A DNA stretch of 64,000 nucleotides from Amblyornis subalaris (Eukaryota > Chordata > Aves > Passeriformes > Ptilonorhynchidae). This document shows positions 24,901 through 39,900 of the stretch, in pieces. Each line of letters begins with the position of its first letter. Position 1 is the first letter of the stretch. Where the stretch lies: the NCBI GenBank assembly GCA_018881555.1, contig JACAXG010000055.1, positions 1,674,001 through 1,738,000 on the forward strand. The letters are read 5' to 3'. A model generated the notes under the pieces. It made no database searches and was not told the origin of the DNA. It was given only the letters and a program-made list of their open reading frames with translations. Made by a program: the position numbers and the translations under genes.

Positions 24901-27900
24901 ATTGCTGAAGGATGAACACACAGGAGGGGACGTGTCTAGATAAAGCAACTGCTCTGAAAAAGTGGACATCAGGTGCTTATTTTTGAAATCTCAGAGAAGG
25001 TAGGTGAGGTATGTACAGAACTAGAAAAGGGCAAATAGAAGACCTATTTTAAAAAATGAGGGGAATGGAGCTATGGAACCATAGATAACTTATCTACACT
25101 TTCTGAAGAATAAATCTGGAACACATAATGAAGTTTTCTTTGTAGGTATCAAGAAGAGAAAAAGGGCAAGAATAACAGCCAACACTGGTGTGTTGAGTCA
25201 TGCCAAACCAGACCAATGTCTACTATGATAATTTCACAGGTATATGGATGACAAATAGTAGGTATCGTACATCTTGATTTTTATATAGCTTCAATATTGT
25301 TTCATATGATATTCTCATAAACAAGTAAAGGAAATGGGTTCTTTATGAAAATATACAGTAAATACCTCATCAGTAGAATGAGGTTAAGCTCAGAGAGACT
25401 GCAAGTATTTTTTGGAAAAGATTCAAATTCAAAATTACCTGGGTCTGAAAAAAGGTCTGAACCAAAAAGATAATATTAAATAAAAAATGTAAGTTGCTAC
25501 ATGTAGGCAGGAAAAATTGCCTGTACAAACACAGAATCAAAGTCTACTGGTTGGATGCGCTTTCTTTCAAAAAAGGGTCTGGTTGTTATATACATTTACA
25601 TGAAGATGGATCACTATGTCATGTGTCAAGAAAGGTGCCATCATACCTGGATGCATAAGCAGGAAGGCAACCTGCAAGATGCCTGAATGAATCCTTTCAC
25701 TCTCAGCCACAGGTACCACGCACTGTACCTCAAGAAAAATAAAGACTTTTGCCAAAAAATAAAATAAATGCAGAAAAGAATGATCTAAGAACAATCTCTA
25801 AGAACTGATTGAAAGAAACAAGGTTGTGTAGCCTAGCAAAAGGTTGAGAGAGGAACGTGATTAACTTCCTTCCAGTAACATGAAATGTTGCAGAAAGGAA
25901 AAGAATGTTATGTTTGTCATGTCCCTGGAGGACAGATTAAAATCAATATTCTTATATGACAGCAAGAAAGATCCAGGTTAAAGGTCAAGGAAATCTTTCC
26001 ACTGTTAAGGAAAGACTGGGATAGCTTGCTGGAGAAACTAGTTTCCCAGCGGTGGCTTGAAAGCACAGCTTAGCCGTCCCAGGAATGACAGGCAATCTAA
26101 TGCTGGTGTAGAAGCACATTGCCTAGATAAACTCTTTATCTCTCTACTAGTCCCATTATTCTGTGACTATGGTGATGTAGTCTGGAGATTTTCATGGGAT
26201 TGTATTAAAACCTGGACAAATGTTGTTGCCAAATGCCTCAAATAAACTGACACTCCTTGTACATTACCTGAACTCTAAGGCATGAAAGTCCCATCTACAG
26301 CACCGTGACAGCTCAGCAGGTCTACGTGTTGGACTAATTAATGATTAATGCTAAGGATTTCTCATTGATGCATGAAGGCAGATTAATTTTTATGGGTCAC
26401 TTCAGTCAGCAGGAACAGTCCCTTGATGTGCAGTCCCAATTAAAAGTTACATAGTTTTATGCCCAGAGAAAACCACCTTACAGTCTCACCAGGTACTTTT
26501 TGTATAAAGAAGTGCCTGTAAACATTTCTATTTTTAAATCTTACATTGATGGTAACAAACCTACCTAGTCTATGTTACTAGCACTTGCTTAGAAGAGGTC
26601 TGGTCTTGCTTCAGATGGTATTTTTTTAGCTAAACTATTTTCCAGTGTTTTATGGAAATAGGCAGTTTCTGATGAAAAGCACACAAGTGGAACATACATC
26701 ACTTTGATGATTAAGCAGCTCGTCTGGAATATAGGAGACCTGGGTGAACTGTTTGTTACTGCTGAATTGGCACACAGCCCTGATCTGGGCTTTTCCCTTT
26801 CCTAATGGGCACTACAGCTGCTGAGATTATGGGTCAGTTTTTGCAGTCTGTAAATATTTCTGATTTTAATTCTTTACATTGATAGTAATGAAAATACCTA
26901 GTCCGTGTTACTAGCACTTGCTTCCAAGAGGTCTGGTATTGCTTAAGTCTGAAGGAGGCAGGAAGGGTAGGAAAAGGAGAGGAGAAAAGAGGCACAGATA
27001 CAGGATTCAGCCTGCCTAATTCAGGTGGTTTGTGACTGTGGTAATTGAACAGGAGCTGAGCCAGATTTCAACATGAGGTCAAATCTGTAATCAGTACTAG
27101 CAATCACTAGCAATGTGAATTTGGCAGCCAACACCAGAATTCAAATTCGGGCTCATGGTTTTTATTTAAATCATGGAGATAAAGCCAAACAATTTGAAAC
27201 TGCTCCTCACTGGACTTAATTCCTGTTGGCAGTGGGAGTAAGAGTATTAATGCTGGAATGGTTGAACATAAGGAGATGAATGAGTTAACAGCCAGTTTGA
27301 ACATGTAATATTCAGTAATCACAGTATCTAGTTAAATTTTAAAGGTTGATAACTGGTTATTTGCAATTGTTCACTGGAAAATCTCTGACTTGGGAATATT
27401 TATTAAGACTACTGCATGTATAATATCACACCACTCTGTATTTCCCTACGAAAGATTTAAAGCAAAAAGATTTAATGCACCTGCAACAATAGCCTCCCAT
27501 TAACAGTGATTTTAGGCTTCACATGAACCATCATTATAAAGGAGAAAGTTGCAGGAATGCAGAACAGGAAAAGCAAAGTTTCATGGTTGACTGTGCCAGT
27601 TCACAAAACTCATCTGCATTTTGCTACTGTATTTGACTCAGTGACTCTCAGTCTCATTCTAAACCTTACCTGAAAACATCTGTTTGGGTTTTTTTCCTTT
27701 AGTCTTCCTTTTTTTTTTTTTTTTATACTGCCTCTGTTCATCGTTTAAATCTGTAATGGCTCTGTAAAGTTCTTTGGGGTATGATCTGCATGAGATATTG
27801 TACTATGTTTTATTCTTATAGCAGAGCATACCATTTCTTCAAAAGGCCAGAAGTAAGAGAATAGTGCAAGCACTATTAAACAGTGAGTCACAGCTCCCAT

Positions 27901-30900
27901 CGATGCAAGTTTGAAAGGCAATGGTACACCCTAATTTATGATTTTGTGCAGGCACTTAATGGAGTATGTATGGGAAAAATTGCCATCTGGAGANAAGGTC
28001 AAAAGTAAATGAGCTATTTCAGAAAGAAAGGAAAGAATGCCCCAAGCACTGCAGTTTGTTAGTTGTTTAATGCTATTTTGTAACTAGAACTAAAACTTAC
28101 ACTGTTTTTGTGTCGAAGAAAATATATGTGGATTATATCATTGTAGCAGCAGAGTTTCCAGAGTAGGCTCAGGGTCAAGTGTGAATTGAGTTATTATTTT
28201 AGAAATGTGATGGTCTAAGTGTATCTCCCACCACTCCACCTCCTCCGTCAATACAGTTTTAACAAATTTTATCTACAGTCCCATTTTTTCCCCATGACTC
28301 CCATTCTCCAGCTTAGTCATACTGACATTTCAGGCTATGGGGTGGGTTAGCTGCGATTCCATATCCCAGAAGCATTTGGCACATGTGTAACAAAGTGCAT
28401 CAGTCAGTTACACATAAGCATAGAAACTCACATATGTGAAGTTAAAAACATCTATCAGTGTTTTNCTAGACAGTGTATTACCAAACTTGCTGTTTTAATA
28501 GCCCCTGTATGTCCAGACATTTTTTTTCTATGAAATCACCTTAAATTTTAAAATACAGGATGACAGTAAAAAAGGCTTCCTTTACCTGTGTGTGAAGTCC
28601 CACCAGATGTGCACCCAGGGCATTCTTCACTGGGAGCTCTTTAAAGCACAATTTAATCTCCCTTTTTTTCTCAGCTACCTTCAGCTTCAGAAAACTGATC
28701 TTTTCGTCCATAACTTGCATCTTAATATCTCCATTTCTACACAACATCTCTTGCCTGTTTATTTTTTCATATAAAAAGCCTAGTTCTTCTTCTCGTTCTC
28801 TGAGCAAAAGACCACTGAAATAAGGCCAAAATTAAAAGGTATTTTTTTTAAAAAAATTACTCATATTCAGTGTATTCCATTCAAGAACATAACAAGTGAC
28901 CTTAAAAGATAGTAATCATCTGGGAAAATTTACAAAGCTTTCATAAATATTATTTTAATTTAATGATAGCATTTTAAATAAGTAACAAAATAATTGCAAT
29001 GTGAAAACCAGAGAACAAACTCTTGGAAAGGTTACTCTTGTCTCTCACATAATTTTTAAGGTCTTCTGGCCTTCCACAGCATCTAAAAATGGATTAAGAT
29101 CAGTGAGATTTAGACAATCTGCATTTTTATACTTTATCTGTGCTCAATGCACAAACAAAGCAGGAGGCTGCAAGTTCTCAAGGCATTCAGTAGCCAAGCT
29201 ACCATATTTTTTGAATAATAGTTCTGAAGAATGAGCATTATCACCAGTGGAGAAACATCCACATAATGCAAAGCAGCACTGGGAGTGCAGTGAGGCAGAC
29301 TGGTTAGTGACTGCAGTGACTGCAGTGTCACAAACGTGGTATTCCTAATGAGGAGTGCTCATAAGCTGAAAAATATTGTTGCTTTATGAATGCCAAAATT
29401 AAACACTACCTTAGATCAAATTTACAAATGTACCTCTCATTTTGTTGCTGAATAACCCTTTCATATTTTTTGCGTAGCTGCAAAATTTCCTCTTCAATGC
29501 GTGTGGCTGTAGTGGTAAGTCTGTCAACATTCAGATGCTTTTCCTTTTCTTTATTCTCTAACATCTCTTGTTCAATTTTGCAATAATCCTTTTTGATAAA
29601 CTCTGACATTCTTACATTTTTTTTAATCTTCAGATCCTCTTCCTGCAATTTTCTTTAACATAACAGAAATGTGGGAATGTTTTTAGTCCTTTCAATTTGA
29701 AACCAATTTCAGCAATTAAAAGCAGAGCTTAAATTTATTTCTCAAGTACACAAAGGCTCCTCTATGTCTCTGCTTCACAGAAGCACTAAAAGAAGTAGAA
29801 AGACTTTCTGAGAGCAGTTTTTCTTTGCAAGCTCTTTCCAGCTCAAAAAAACCTGGATTATGGCCCAAGAAAAATGCTACATAAGGAGCACTGCACTACG
29901 GCTCTTTTCTTCTCTATTAAGGTAGCCCAAGTAGCCATAAAAAAAATAAAGCTCAAGAACAGAAGCATAAACTGTGATGAAGAGTCTTAATGTGTAGAAA
30001 TCCTGCCCTTCTATTTAAGAACATTTAAATAATTTTGTGGTTGCAACTCAAAGCTCTCCAAATTTATTGTTTATAAAACAGTGTATCACAACATTAACAC
30101 AAGAAAGAAAATTATCAGATTGCACATTTGACAGATGGAAAAAATCCGTAGTGGAAGATTAGTGACAAGATCACATAAAAATAAAGAATAGATCTCATTA
30201 TTTCCAACATCCTTGTTATCACTGGATGATGGCCCCTCACTTAAAAGACAGATTCTTGTCACCACATGGACTATTCACTTGCTCACAACACGGAACTTTG
30301 AGTTACTGTATTTGATCTGTGGTGAGTATCACTTCTGGATCAAGACACAACATTATCTACACTGGGAAGATATTCATATCAACATAAAAAAGAGGTAGTG
30401 AAAGGAGAAGTGTAGTCTCCTGTTAAAATACAGACCTGCAGATGAAATATCCTTCCCTCATGGGCTCCATCATTAAATTGCTGAATTGCTGTATACAGGG
30501 CAGGGAGCTGCTTTCTTTCATTTCCCCCACAGGTATAACAGTTTGAGTAAAACAGGGTATTACTGGATTGAATTAAACTTCTGTAAGTCAAGTTTCAGAC
30601 TGAAAGTATAGCAGTATTGCAGAAATGCAATGTCTTAAATATTTTCTGAACATTTCTTGTCGTATTTGGACTGGTATTATGTTTGTCCTCTGAATTGTAT
30701 AAGTTGCAGTGTAGTCAGTGGTACTGATACTAAGTCTACTCCTGGGATTAAAAATATTTCTCATAGGCAAGAGAGTTACTGAAAATTCAATACCTCTTAC
30801 TAGTTTTAAATCTAGGTTTTCAGAGATGAAAGTATCTGCTGGATCTGTACCACATAGGGTCATCTATAATAATTATATATTTTTCATAGCTATACAATAT

Positions 30901-33900
30901 TTATGTCTTATTAGCCTTTCTTTTCCCTTCTTTCATCTACTGGGAAGGCTTCAAAAATTTTACCACAAAATGTCAGCTTGTATACATTGACTAAATCACC
31001 TCAATCGCTGAAGTTCCACTTCTCTTCTAGCTATCTCCAGCATGACTTTTAAATCAAACTACTGGGAGATTCACAATAAATACTTAGAGTATTCTTTTTC
31101 CAATTGAGCAATTTTTTGGCACCAAATAACAAAGTTCTGGGAAAATCAAGTTATTTTTAACTACTCAGTTTTGGTTATCCTGTTTTTCTTACACAGTTGG
31201 CTATTCACTATCTCCCTACCTGCCCAGCTACTGATTTCCATGATACTGTAATTCTATCTATATTGCAGAATATCATTACTAAGATGACAAAAAGATGGCA
31301 AAAAGATATCCTCACTAAATAATGGTCTGGGAAAAAAGAGAGTCACAAACACCAGCTATTCTGCCTCATTATCTTTATTGTGAATGTAACCTTTCATTTT
31401 GTCTAAGATTGCTTGGAAATTGAAACCATGTTTTGTTTTATCTGAAATAGATGTTACCTAATAAACTTCAATGTGAGTTTGAACCAAAATCCCCAGTTTG
31501 CTCTAATAATTAGACAGACACATTACTAGCTAGTGACTCATTTAATAGTCCCATGCATTTAATAGTCTGCCATGACTGAGGAATCATATGTGTCAGACCT
31601 CTTCTTCTCTAAGGACAGCAAATATGAGTGCAACAGTGTTGCTCATATTGAATGAAACAGCATGATAATGCAAATACTAAGAGATCCATGAACTGTGATA
31701 CAAAGGATGGGAAAGTGAAGGAGTAGCCAGACAAACTTCAACAGTGCTCTCTGGCAAGCAGTGATGCCCAAGGTAGTCGTGATGTGTTAGTGGAATAAGA
31801 AATTAGAAAAGATTATGGAGGGGTGCTGCTAAATGCCTTCGTTTTAATCAGATTTTAAAAATCAGGGGTGATATGGCATAATAAAGCAGGGTGATATGGG
31901 CATAATTGAAGATGGAATAGATTCCCTCCTAAGATTTTTTTCCAATCTCACATTTCTATAGTTGTGAACTGCAGTGTACTTTAAACTCACCTTTCCTTGG
32001 TTATAACAGCATTCCTTAAATTTTCTATTTTATTTTCTAGCAATTTTACCCGGTTCTCAGCTTCCCTTGCTTTCCACTGAGCAGTACTCATCAATTGTAT
32101 ACATTTCTCCTTTTCAGTTTGCATAAGATCATACATTCTAGCAAATTCTTGGAGTCTGAAGAAATGAGATGTGTGAAAAAAATAATTAGAATTTTATGCA
32201 TACATTACTTGGGTAAAAGTTGCTTTAGAAGAATTTTTTTAGACAATCTATTGTTATTATTTTCTTACTCTTTTTGGATTTCTGTTTTCATCTTTTTGCA
32301 GCTGACTAGTTCAAGGTGCTTTCTTTTTAGTTCTTTAACAATATTTTGGAGTTGAATCTGAAATTTAAATAAAATTTATGAGCACTTTAGATATATTGAA
32401 CAAATGTCTTCAAAGAAATTACTCAGAACAATGGTTAGATGAGAAAAAGACATCAAGGGGACATTTTTATAAGAAATTTTTCTAATTATAATGAAATGTT
32501 TTTATTACAACAACATTTAAAACCACCATTTTTCCATTTATATTAATCTTACAATTACTATTAGTAATGTAGTTAATTTGATGCTGCATCTTGATTGCCT
32601 AAGGTTCCCTATACTTGGAGTTCCACTGTTTCTACTGATCAGCCTGTCAATTTCATCACTATGTAATTATTCGGCATATGAACCATTGTGAAATTGTACC
32701 TTTACAAATAAAATTTCTTTTTTACTCAATTCTGACTTTTAAGTAGTCACTGATGTTTGAGCAGAATGGTATACTTGCATTCTGTTAAGTGTCTGGATCT
32801 TTTGATTCCATTTGTGTTCAGTCCTCAATAGCCTAGGCCAGCAACCTTTAATGAACAGGTCTTTTCTCCCCTCCCACTGGTATCAGGAGAAGGAGATTGG
32901 TATTAGGGAAAGCTGGTGGATGACGGGTTGCAACTCTGGGAATGTCTGTGTGTTCCTGAATTTGTATAGTTTTATTTCTTTTATTTGTTTATGGACAAAG
33001 CCTGACATGTTTGTTTATTTTTACAGACAAAGATTTCTAAGATGCTAGCTAGAAGGGTAGCTTATCTAATTTATCTGAATACAGACATTTTTGGAAAATA
33101 TTTCCATATTTTGGAAACATAAATATCTTGTTCCCATATAGCAATTTGGTATTTAGTAAATTCTGTGTGACACCACAGCACGCACTGTAATGCTAGCAAA
33201 ATGCAGGCAGCAAATACAATGACTAGTCATAGGAAAAGTTTTCTTTCCCTCTTTCTCTAAATCAGTATAGTGATTTATGCCTTGAAATGTCACAGGAAAA
33301 TAGAAATTTCTGCATCTCCTTGGAATGAGTAGTAGTTTATATTCTAATGTCCATATATTTGTAAAATAAACCACACAGTTCTATTTCTGAGAATGTCAGG
33401 TGAGGTTATCTGCTTTTCTGCCTCTTTCTTTCAAATTGCTCATTTTATTCCATAGGCTTGAAAGAAAATCACAGAATCACAGAATAAGATGAGTTGGAAG
33501 GGGCCAACCAGGATTATCAAGTCCAACTCCTGGCCCTGCACAGCACCATCGCCAAGAGTCATCCCATGTGCCTGGGAGCATTGTCCAAACCCTACTCGAA
33601 CTCTGTCAGGCTTGTGCTGTGACCACTTCCCTGGGGAGCCTGTTCCAGTGNCCAGCCACCCTCTGGGTGAAGAACCTCTTACTAATATCCAACCTAAACC
33701 TTCCCTTACACAACTTCATGCCATTCCTTCTGGTCCTGTCGCCGGTCACCAGAGAGAAGAGATCAGTGTCTGCCCCTCCCCTTCCCCTCACAAGGAAGTT
33801 GTAACTGCAATGAGTCCTCCCCTCAGTCTCCTCTTCTCTGGGCTGAACAGACCAAGCAACCTCAGCTGCTCCTCACACAGCTTCCCCTCAAGGCTCTTCA

Positions 33901-36900
33901 CCATCTTCATTGCCCTCCTTTGGGCACTCTAAATGTCCTTTCAAATACCTTGTTTCAATTATGGAGTGATATTTTAATATACCGCAGCACTGCACCACAA
34001 ATTGCCAATAAAACACCACAGTATTGTGAGCTTCCTGTGTTATCATGGAAACTCAAAGCTAGGGTGGGGAATGAGAGTCTATAGGGCTTCCCTCACTAGG
34101 AATTTAATTTCTTCCTGTACCAACTTTTACTTTTGAACAGTCTTTCAAATACATAGTTTTTTACCTTGGCTTTTTGAACGTTCCTGCATTTCAGTTGCCT
34201 CTCATCAGCTCTGAGCCAAGTCAGATGTGTAAGTCTGGATAGCTCATTTCTGCATTTTTCCTGCTCTTTGAAAAGCAAGCGTTCTTCAGCAATGCATTNT
34301 TCTAACATGTGAGCATCCATATCTGATATCATCTCCTAAAGAAGATTAAATATAAATCCTAATGCAAAAATGCATCAGTGTTGGCAAACCCAAAGTTGGA
34401 AATACTTNGGGTTTATCTGCAATGTAAACAAATATACAGACTACATAGATTTAAAACCATAATAAATTACTCCTTTAAAACACCATGCACAATTCCTATA
34501 ATAATATTTCAAAATTTATTGTTACCTAGGAGCATTTCTGTTCCTCAGTCTAACATCTTTCAGCTATTGTCCATGGGACAGAATAGTTCTTTACAGCTCT
34601 ATAATCCTTATATAAGTTCAGTGTCAGGTCTTGACATGTCCATAGCACACAATGGAAGGCACCCAGCTTTCACATTAAGAGGCTGAATGCAGACATTTAA
34701 GATAGCCTAGACTTGCTGGATATTCAGTGAATACAGTCAGTGAACTCTAAAAAGCTCTTTGTTCTTCCCAGTGTAGGCAAACCTTTTCAGCAGGTGAATG
34801 GAAGCTTCCTAGGCTCCACTGACTACATGCCTAGATTGTCCATGGCACACTAGATACGTATCCCAAATGGTGACATGTAGGTACTGTAGGAATGCATATG
34901 TATCCAAACACAAGCTGATTCCCACCTGATAATGCTAATAAATTCAATGACAACACAAAAAGNAAATGGATGTAAGGGCAAGAAGACAAGGAGGTATGCT
35001 ATTCAGAAAGTGTGTCTGAAATAGATTGCTTTTTGAAAGTCATTTATGTAGTGGCAAGTACTAATGCTCTCCTAATGCAGACATCTGCATTTCCACACTC
35101 TATATAGCTGTGCTGAGTACAAAGAGACATCCACAAATGATAGAACTGCGAAGATGAAAAATTATAATGTACAAATGCTGAATTTTCATTGTTGCAAACA
35201 AGACACAGTTCCATATCTAAAGGAAATCTATAACAACGTATTTCTAGCTGCAGTGTCATTAATGATATTCAGAAAGACTTAAACTAGAAAGTAGATTTGC
35301 TTTCTACCTTCTAGTATGTGGCCAGTAACAACAAAAAACATTTTTTTAAAATGAAAGACAAGCGATCTTTAAAATTGAACAAATGCTACCCTGTTTTCTC
35401 ACCAGAAAGCTGCAGCTAGAAATACCCGTTATTTTTTCTTCAANCAGTTCCTTTATTCTCATGACAGAAACCCAACTGTTAAAATGAAAAAATGAGAAAG
35501 CAGGACTCAGCACCTGTTCAGCTAAACTTCTCTTGATTGTTTCAATTTCCTCCTGCAGTTCTCGTCGTCTTTCTAATAATACTTCATTGTTTTTTGAGTT
35601 AATATCTGCCTACAAAAATAAACCAAGCATAGTGATGCAAACAAAAAATGAGGAAAATATAAACTGCAGATACTCTACTGGAAGTAGCTAATCAAATTAA
35701 GAAATTAATTTTCTCTCCTGTTATAATAGCTAGTACAAGAATGCTCCATTGAGTTCCTCAGCAACTTATTGAAGTTTCTCAAATTTTTCTTTTAAGAACT
35801 ATGAACACTAAACATCACAAATTTAGGTTTATGTTTTTCAGGAACTAAACTGTCATTAAAAAACAATAATCACAAATAGAGGCTATATAAAAATTTCACC
35901 TTCTAAATTCACAGAGGATTTTCAGAGTGACATTCTGAACTTCCTAAAGGAAAAAACATAGTTCACATCTATGTAGAATGGATATCACATTTTTTTCTCT
36001 TTGTTACTAAAGTAGGATTTTCCTTCGGCTCTAGAAAGTCAAATCTAATAACACAAACATTTTTCCACTATTTTTTCATGTACATTATGGGAAAATTTGT
36101 TTATTCAATCAGATTTTAACATGAAATATGTGAAGGAATACATGTTAAAAACTACCTGTGACTAAAATATATCTGATCAGTCTCACTAAAACTACTCGTA
36201 TGATATAACTTGTACAGACAAAAAGTTGTATTGGCCTCACTGTGACTTCACTTAAAAATTCTTTATGGTTATAAGCAAGTAAGAAATAAATGTATCAGGC
36301 TAAATATGTAGGTATATGTTGCCTATCTGTAATTGATGGGGACAAAGATTATAGCAGGACCTGTTGTGATAAGACAAGCGGCAATAATTTTAAAATAAAA
36401 GAGCAGTGATTTAGATTAGATATAAGGAAGAATTTTGTTCNACAAGGGTAGTGAAACACTGGCACAGGCTGCCCAGAGACATGGTTGATGCCCCATCCCT
36501 GGAAACGTTCCAGGCCAGGTTGGAGTGAGCTCTGAGTAATCTGATCTAAATGAAGGTGTCCCTGCCTGCTGCAGGGGTTTGGATTAAATGACCTTTAAAG
36601 GTCCCTTCCAACCCAAATAATTCTATAATTCAATTATTCTAATTGCAAATCTGTAATTCATAGGGGTGGGAAGAAAACTACATTTAACAACACACCTGAA
36701 AGATACCACACACAACCTGTGATATCTTGCTCAGATCTCAACCGGACATTAGTGTTCAAAACACTCTAAGTCAATACTGCTATGTAGATGTTTTGCATTT
36801 GTGATTTTCACTTCTGTGATAATATTGTAAAATTAAATGCTGTTCACTTGCATTAAGGGAAAGGGAAACAAGAGACACAGTAAAGGTCAAACTGTGGAGT

Positions 36901-39900
36901 TACTTTGGTTGCAGCTGGTACCTCTGAGATTTGATTTGACTTAGGTTCACTAAAACATCAATAAAACCTGTTCTAAGAAAGTGACTTTNACTCCTGTGGC
37001 AGGAGCAGGAATAGCTTTTCTGTAGAGCATGTGCTAATTACCACTTCTGCTGTGTAAAAGTAAAAAGCTCATATAAACATCTTTAATCCATTAAGGACTT
37101 TTGTTCACATAAGACATGGCTAAACTTAGGCACTTTTGGCTGTCTCCACGGTGGCCTGACCAAAGAGAAGGTGCATGGAGAGGAGCAGAAGTTCTGCTTT
37201 GGGCTGGCGGCAGCAGGAGCAGCAGTTCTCTTTCACACAGAACATCAGTGTTTAGCAATAGCTGACCTTTCACAACTTACTAACAAGAAAAACACATTTG
37301 AAGGAAGTGTTCCTGTAATTTCCTTATTTTACAAACCAGTCATTCTGCACATAGCATATGATTCAAAAGAAGAGAAATTTGGGGAACCACACTGATGTAC
37401 TGCTGCTTCTGCTATAACATATTTACACAAGTAATTCTTGTGATTTTTTCACTTGGAATCACAATAAATAAATGTAAATCTGGGGGTTTAAGTAGTTAAA
37501 GAAATTTTATCTACTTAAAGTATTTTTTTAACTTTTGCTAGGTTTGCTCCCAAGTCTTACAAATGAAAACTACCCCAATATAGCAAAAGTCAAGCAGAAT
37601 CAAGCCTGCCATTCGACTCTTCCTTACTGCAGTACTGCATTTGAAGTAGCCACGCTGCAGAGGAGTGGTGATTTCACACTGGCTCTTCTAATGGAGCCAG
37701 GAAAGGAATTAGAGAAAACACTGAGCATGGGCGATGGGCTAAAACAACTAAATTGCTGTGGCCTGTTTGCATTAGGGTAGTATCCTGCAATTGCTGGAGT
37801 AAAATACTGATTAGAATTCCCACTTCTGTCTCTTGTGGCATTCCCTTTCCCCTACTCCTCATGATGATGCTATTTGTAAGACACATACGAGGTTTTGTCC
37901 TTTCACAGTGTGAAGGAATTGCGCTGGGATGGGTTTGGATCTCACCCCAGACTGTGAACTCTAACCACAAACGTTGGTGAGTTATGGCATTTGATTTTAG
38001 CATTACATGTTTTTGAACAATTGTGGTTCTCCCTCCAGGAATAATTCTTCAATGGGAACACAAGAAAAAATACCATCTCCCAGATTCTTTTAGCTGATAC
38101 TAAACAGAAACTCTTTAAGCATTAAGATCAAAGTCTGGAATATGAGTCAGCCCTTTAATCATTATTTCAGGAAATTCAGTCCAAAACTTTGTTGTGTAGT
38201 TATAGAGCTTTTCTCCCTCCGCCCAGGTGAGCTTATATTACTAGGTAATACATATGTGAAGTGAGGAGGAATTTCAAGGGAGACAGAAAAATATTGTTTA
38301 TTAAATTAAATAGAAAAGCTAAATATGCATGAGTTCTGATATCATATAGTTATTTCTTAAAACTTTACGATTATGTAAGTAAGCCTCTTTTCTGCCCTGA
38401 ATTGCTTAGAAGGACCAAGAAAAATTTCAAGGATGGTGTAAAGGTAGGAAACATCAAATTGTGTGAAAAAATATTCACCTGACTAAACAAGATTAATTTT
38501 ATAAGACTCAGAATTCAGACTAAGCAAGGAGCAAGTATAGGAGAAAATATATACAAGAAAGACAGAATATATTATTTTTGTATATATTATATATATATAA
38601 AATATATATAAGGAGAGAAGAACCAGTGATGACAGAAAGAGAATATAAAAATTTTATAGACAAAGTAAATGTCTAAGAAAGAACTGGAAACAGAAAAGAA
38701 ACAAAATGCTTTGAATACACAAGCAGAATGATACTTTCCTTTAAAATTACCATAGTGAAAAGCCTAAGTAAAACAGAAAAGAGTAAAGAATATGGAAAGA
38801 GGAATGGGAGAAACACTAAAGCAAGGAGGAAATGAGCAAGGTGAAATGTCTTTTCCCCTTTCCTCTTCTAGGACTGTCAAGAGATTTTATAGAAAGATTT
38901 CTTACAAGCAAATTTAGAATCTTTATGATCAATGCATTCATACAGACCTCTAATTTGAGTCTTTTATGCTTTGCCTTATCTCGTTCCAAGGAATCATAAA
39001 TCATATTCAGTTGTAACTCCATCTTTTTTAAATTTTTCAGTTCTCTGTCTTTCTGTGTTTGATGGTGACTGAGAAGATCTTGTTGCTTTTTGTTCTCCAA
39101 GATACATTTATTTAAATTATTCTCCAGAATTTGTCTATATAGATAGACACAGAATTTTAGAAACAGGTAACTTAAGCAAGATATATAAGTAAAGAGGCAT
39201 GACCATTTTAACGAGTTTTGAGTACCTCATCATTATGGCTGAGCAGCAAGACAAAATCATAAACTTCTGACCAAAAATTACCTAAAAAGGTAGCATTTTT
39301 ATACCTTCAATCAATTAAAATATTCCTAATTATGTCAATGAGGTCTCATAGTCTGTTCTAAAAATGCTAAAAATTCCAGGGAAACTAGTACATATAAGAA
39401 GAAGAAAACACATTTTTTAGTATGAGGGAACATTTCAAAGTAAAATGCCAGGGGCCTTTCATACAAAACTTGAAAGGCAAAAGCATTGCTGCCGAGCATA
39501 TGGCCAGAATTACAACTATACATCTCCCTCTGCAAAGAAGGAAACATCTGAAGCTTGCCATCAGCCTAACAGTTTATTTTACTTTACCAGGTATATATAC
39601 AATAATAATTCAAGGGAATGTTAAAGAGATGATTAACCAATTCCCACTGAATTCAGGAGTATGTGAGTGCAGACATCTATGATCCTCATTTGGAAATTAA
39701 AATACTGACACCTTCTTTTTCTTCTTCAATTTAGTTTCAGTGGGTTGTTGCACAGGAAATAAAATATTTGCACTGAAGAGAGAAACACTCTAAAATATTT
39801 CCCTTTTCAGAGCAAAATCCAGTTTCACTCTCACAGGATTTTATCAAATGCTTATGCTTTTTGATGTTCTTCTCCAAGCCAAATCACAGATTCCAGATTC

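Larger units (their letters stand above)
23269..28585. other. CCDC146 intron, 5.3 kb
   Basis: Holds a decayed CR1-like LINE (about 24,830-26,250), a pair of direct repeats (26.5 and 26.85 kb) and a T run at about 27,709-27,724. No exon found. Confidence 0.65.
35610..38947. other. CCDC146 intron, 3.3 kb
   Basis: Contains a plus-strand CR1 3' end (36,405-36,655) and an AT-rich low-complexity patch (38,570-38,612). No exon. Confidence 0.65.

Noticed and set aside
33489..33932. 147-codon plus-strand open frame, the longest in the window
   Set aside because: It is the reverse strand of a CR1 LINE 3' end, whose true coding direction is minus.
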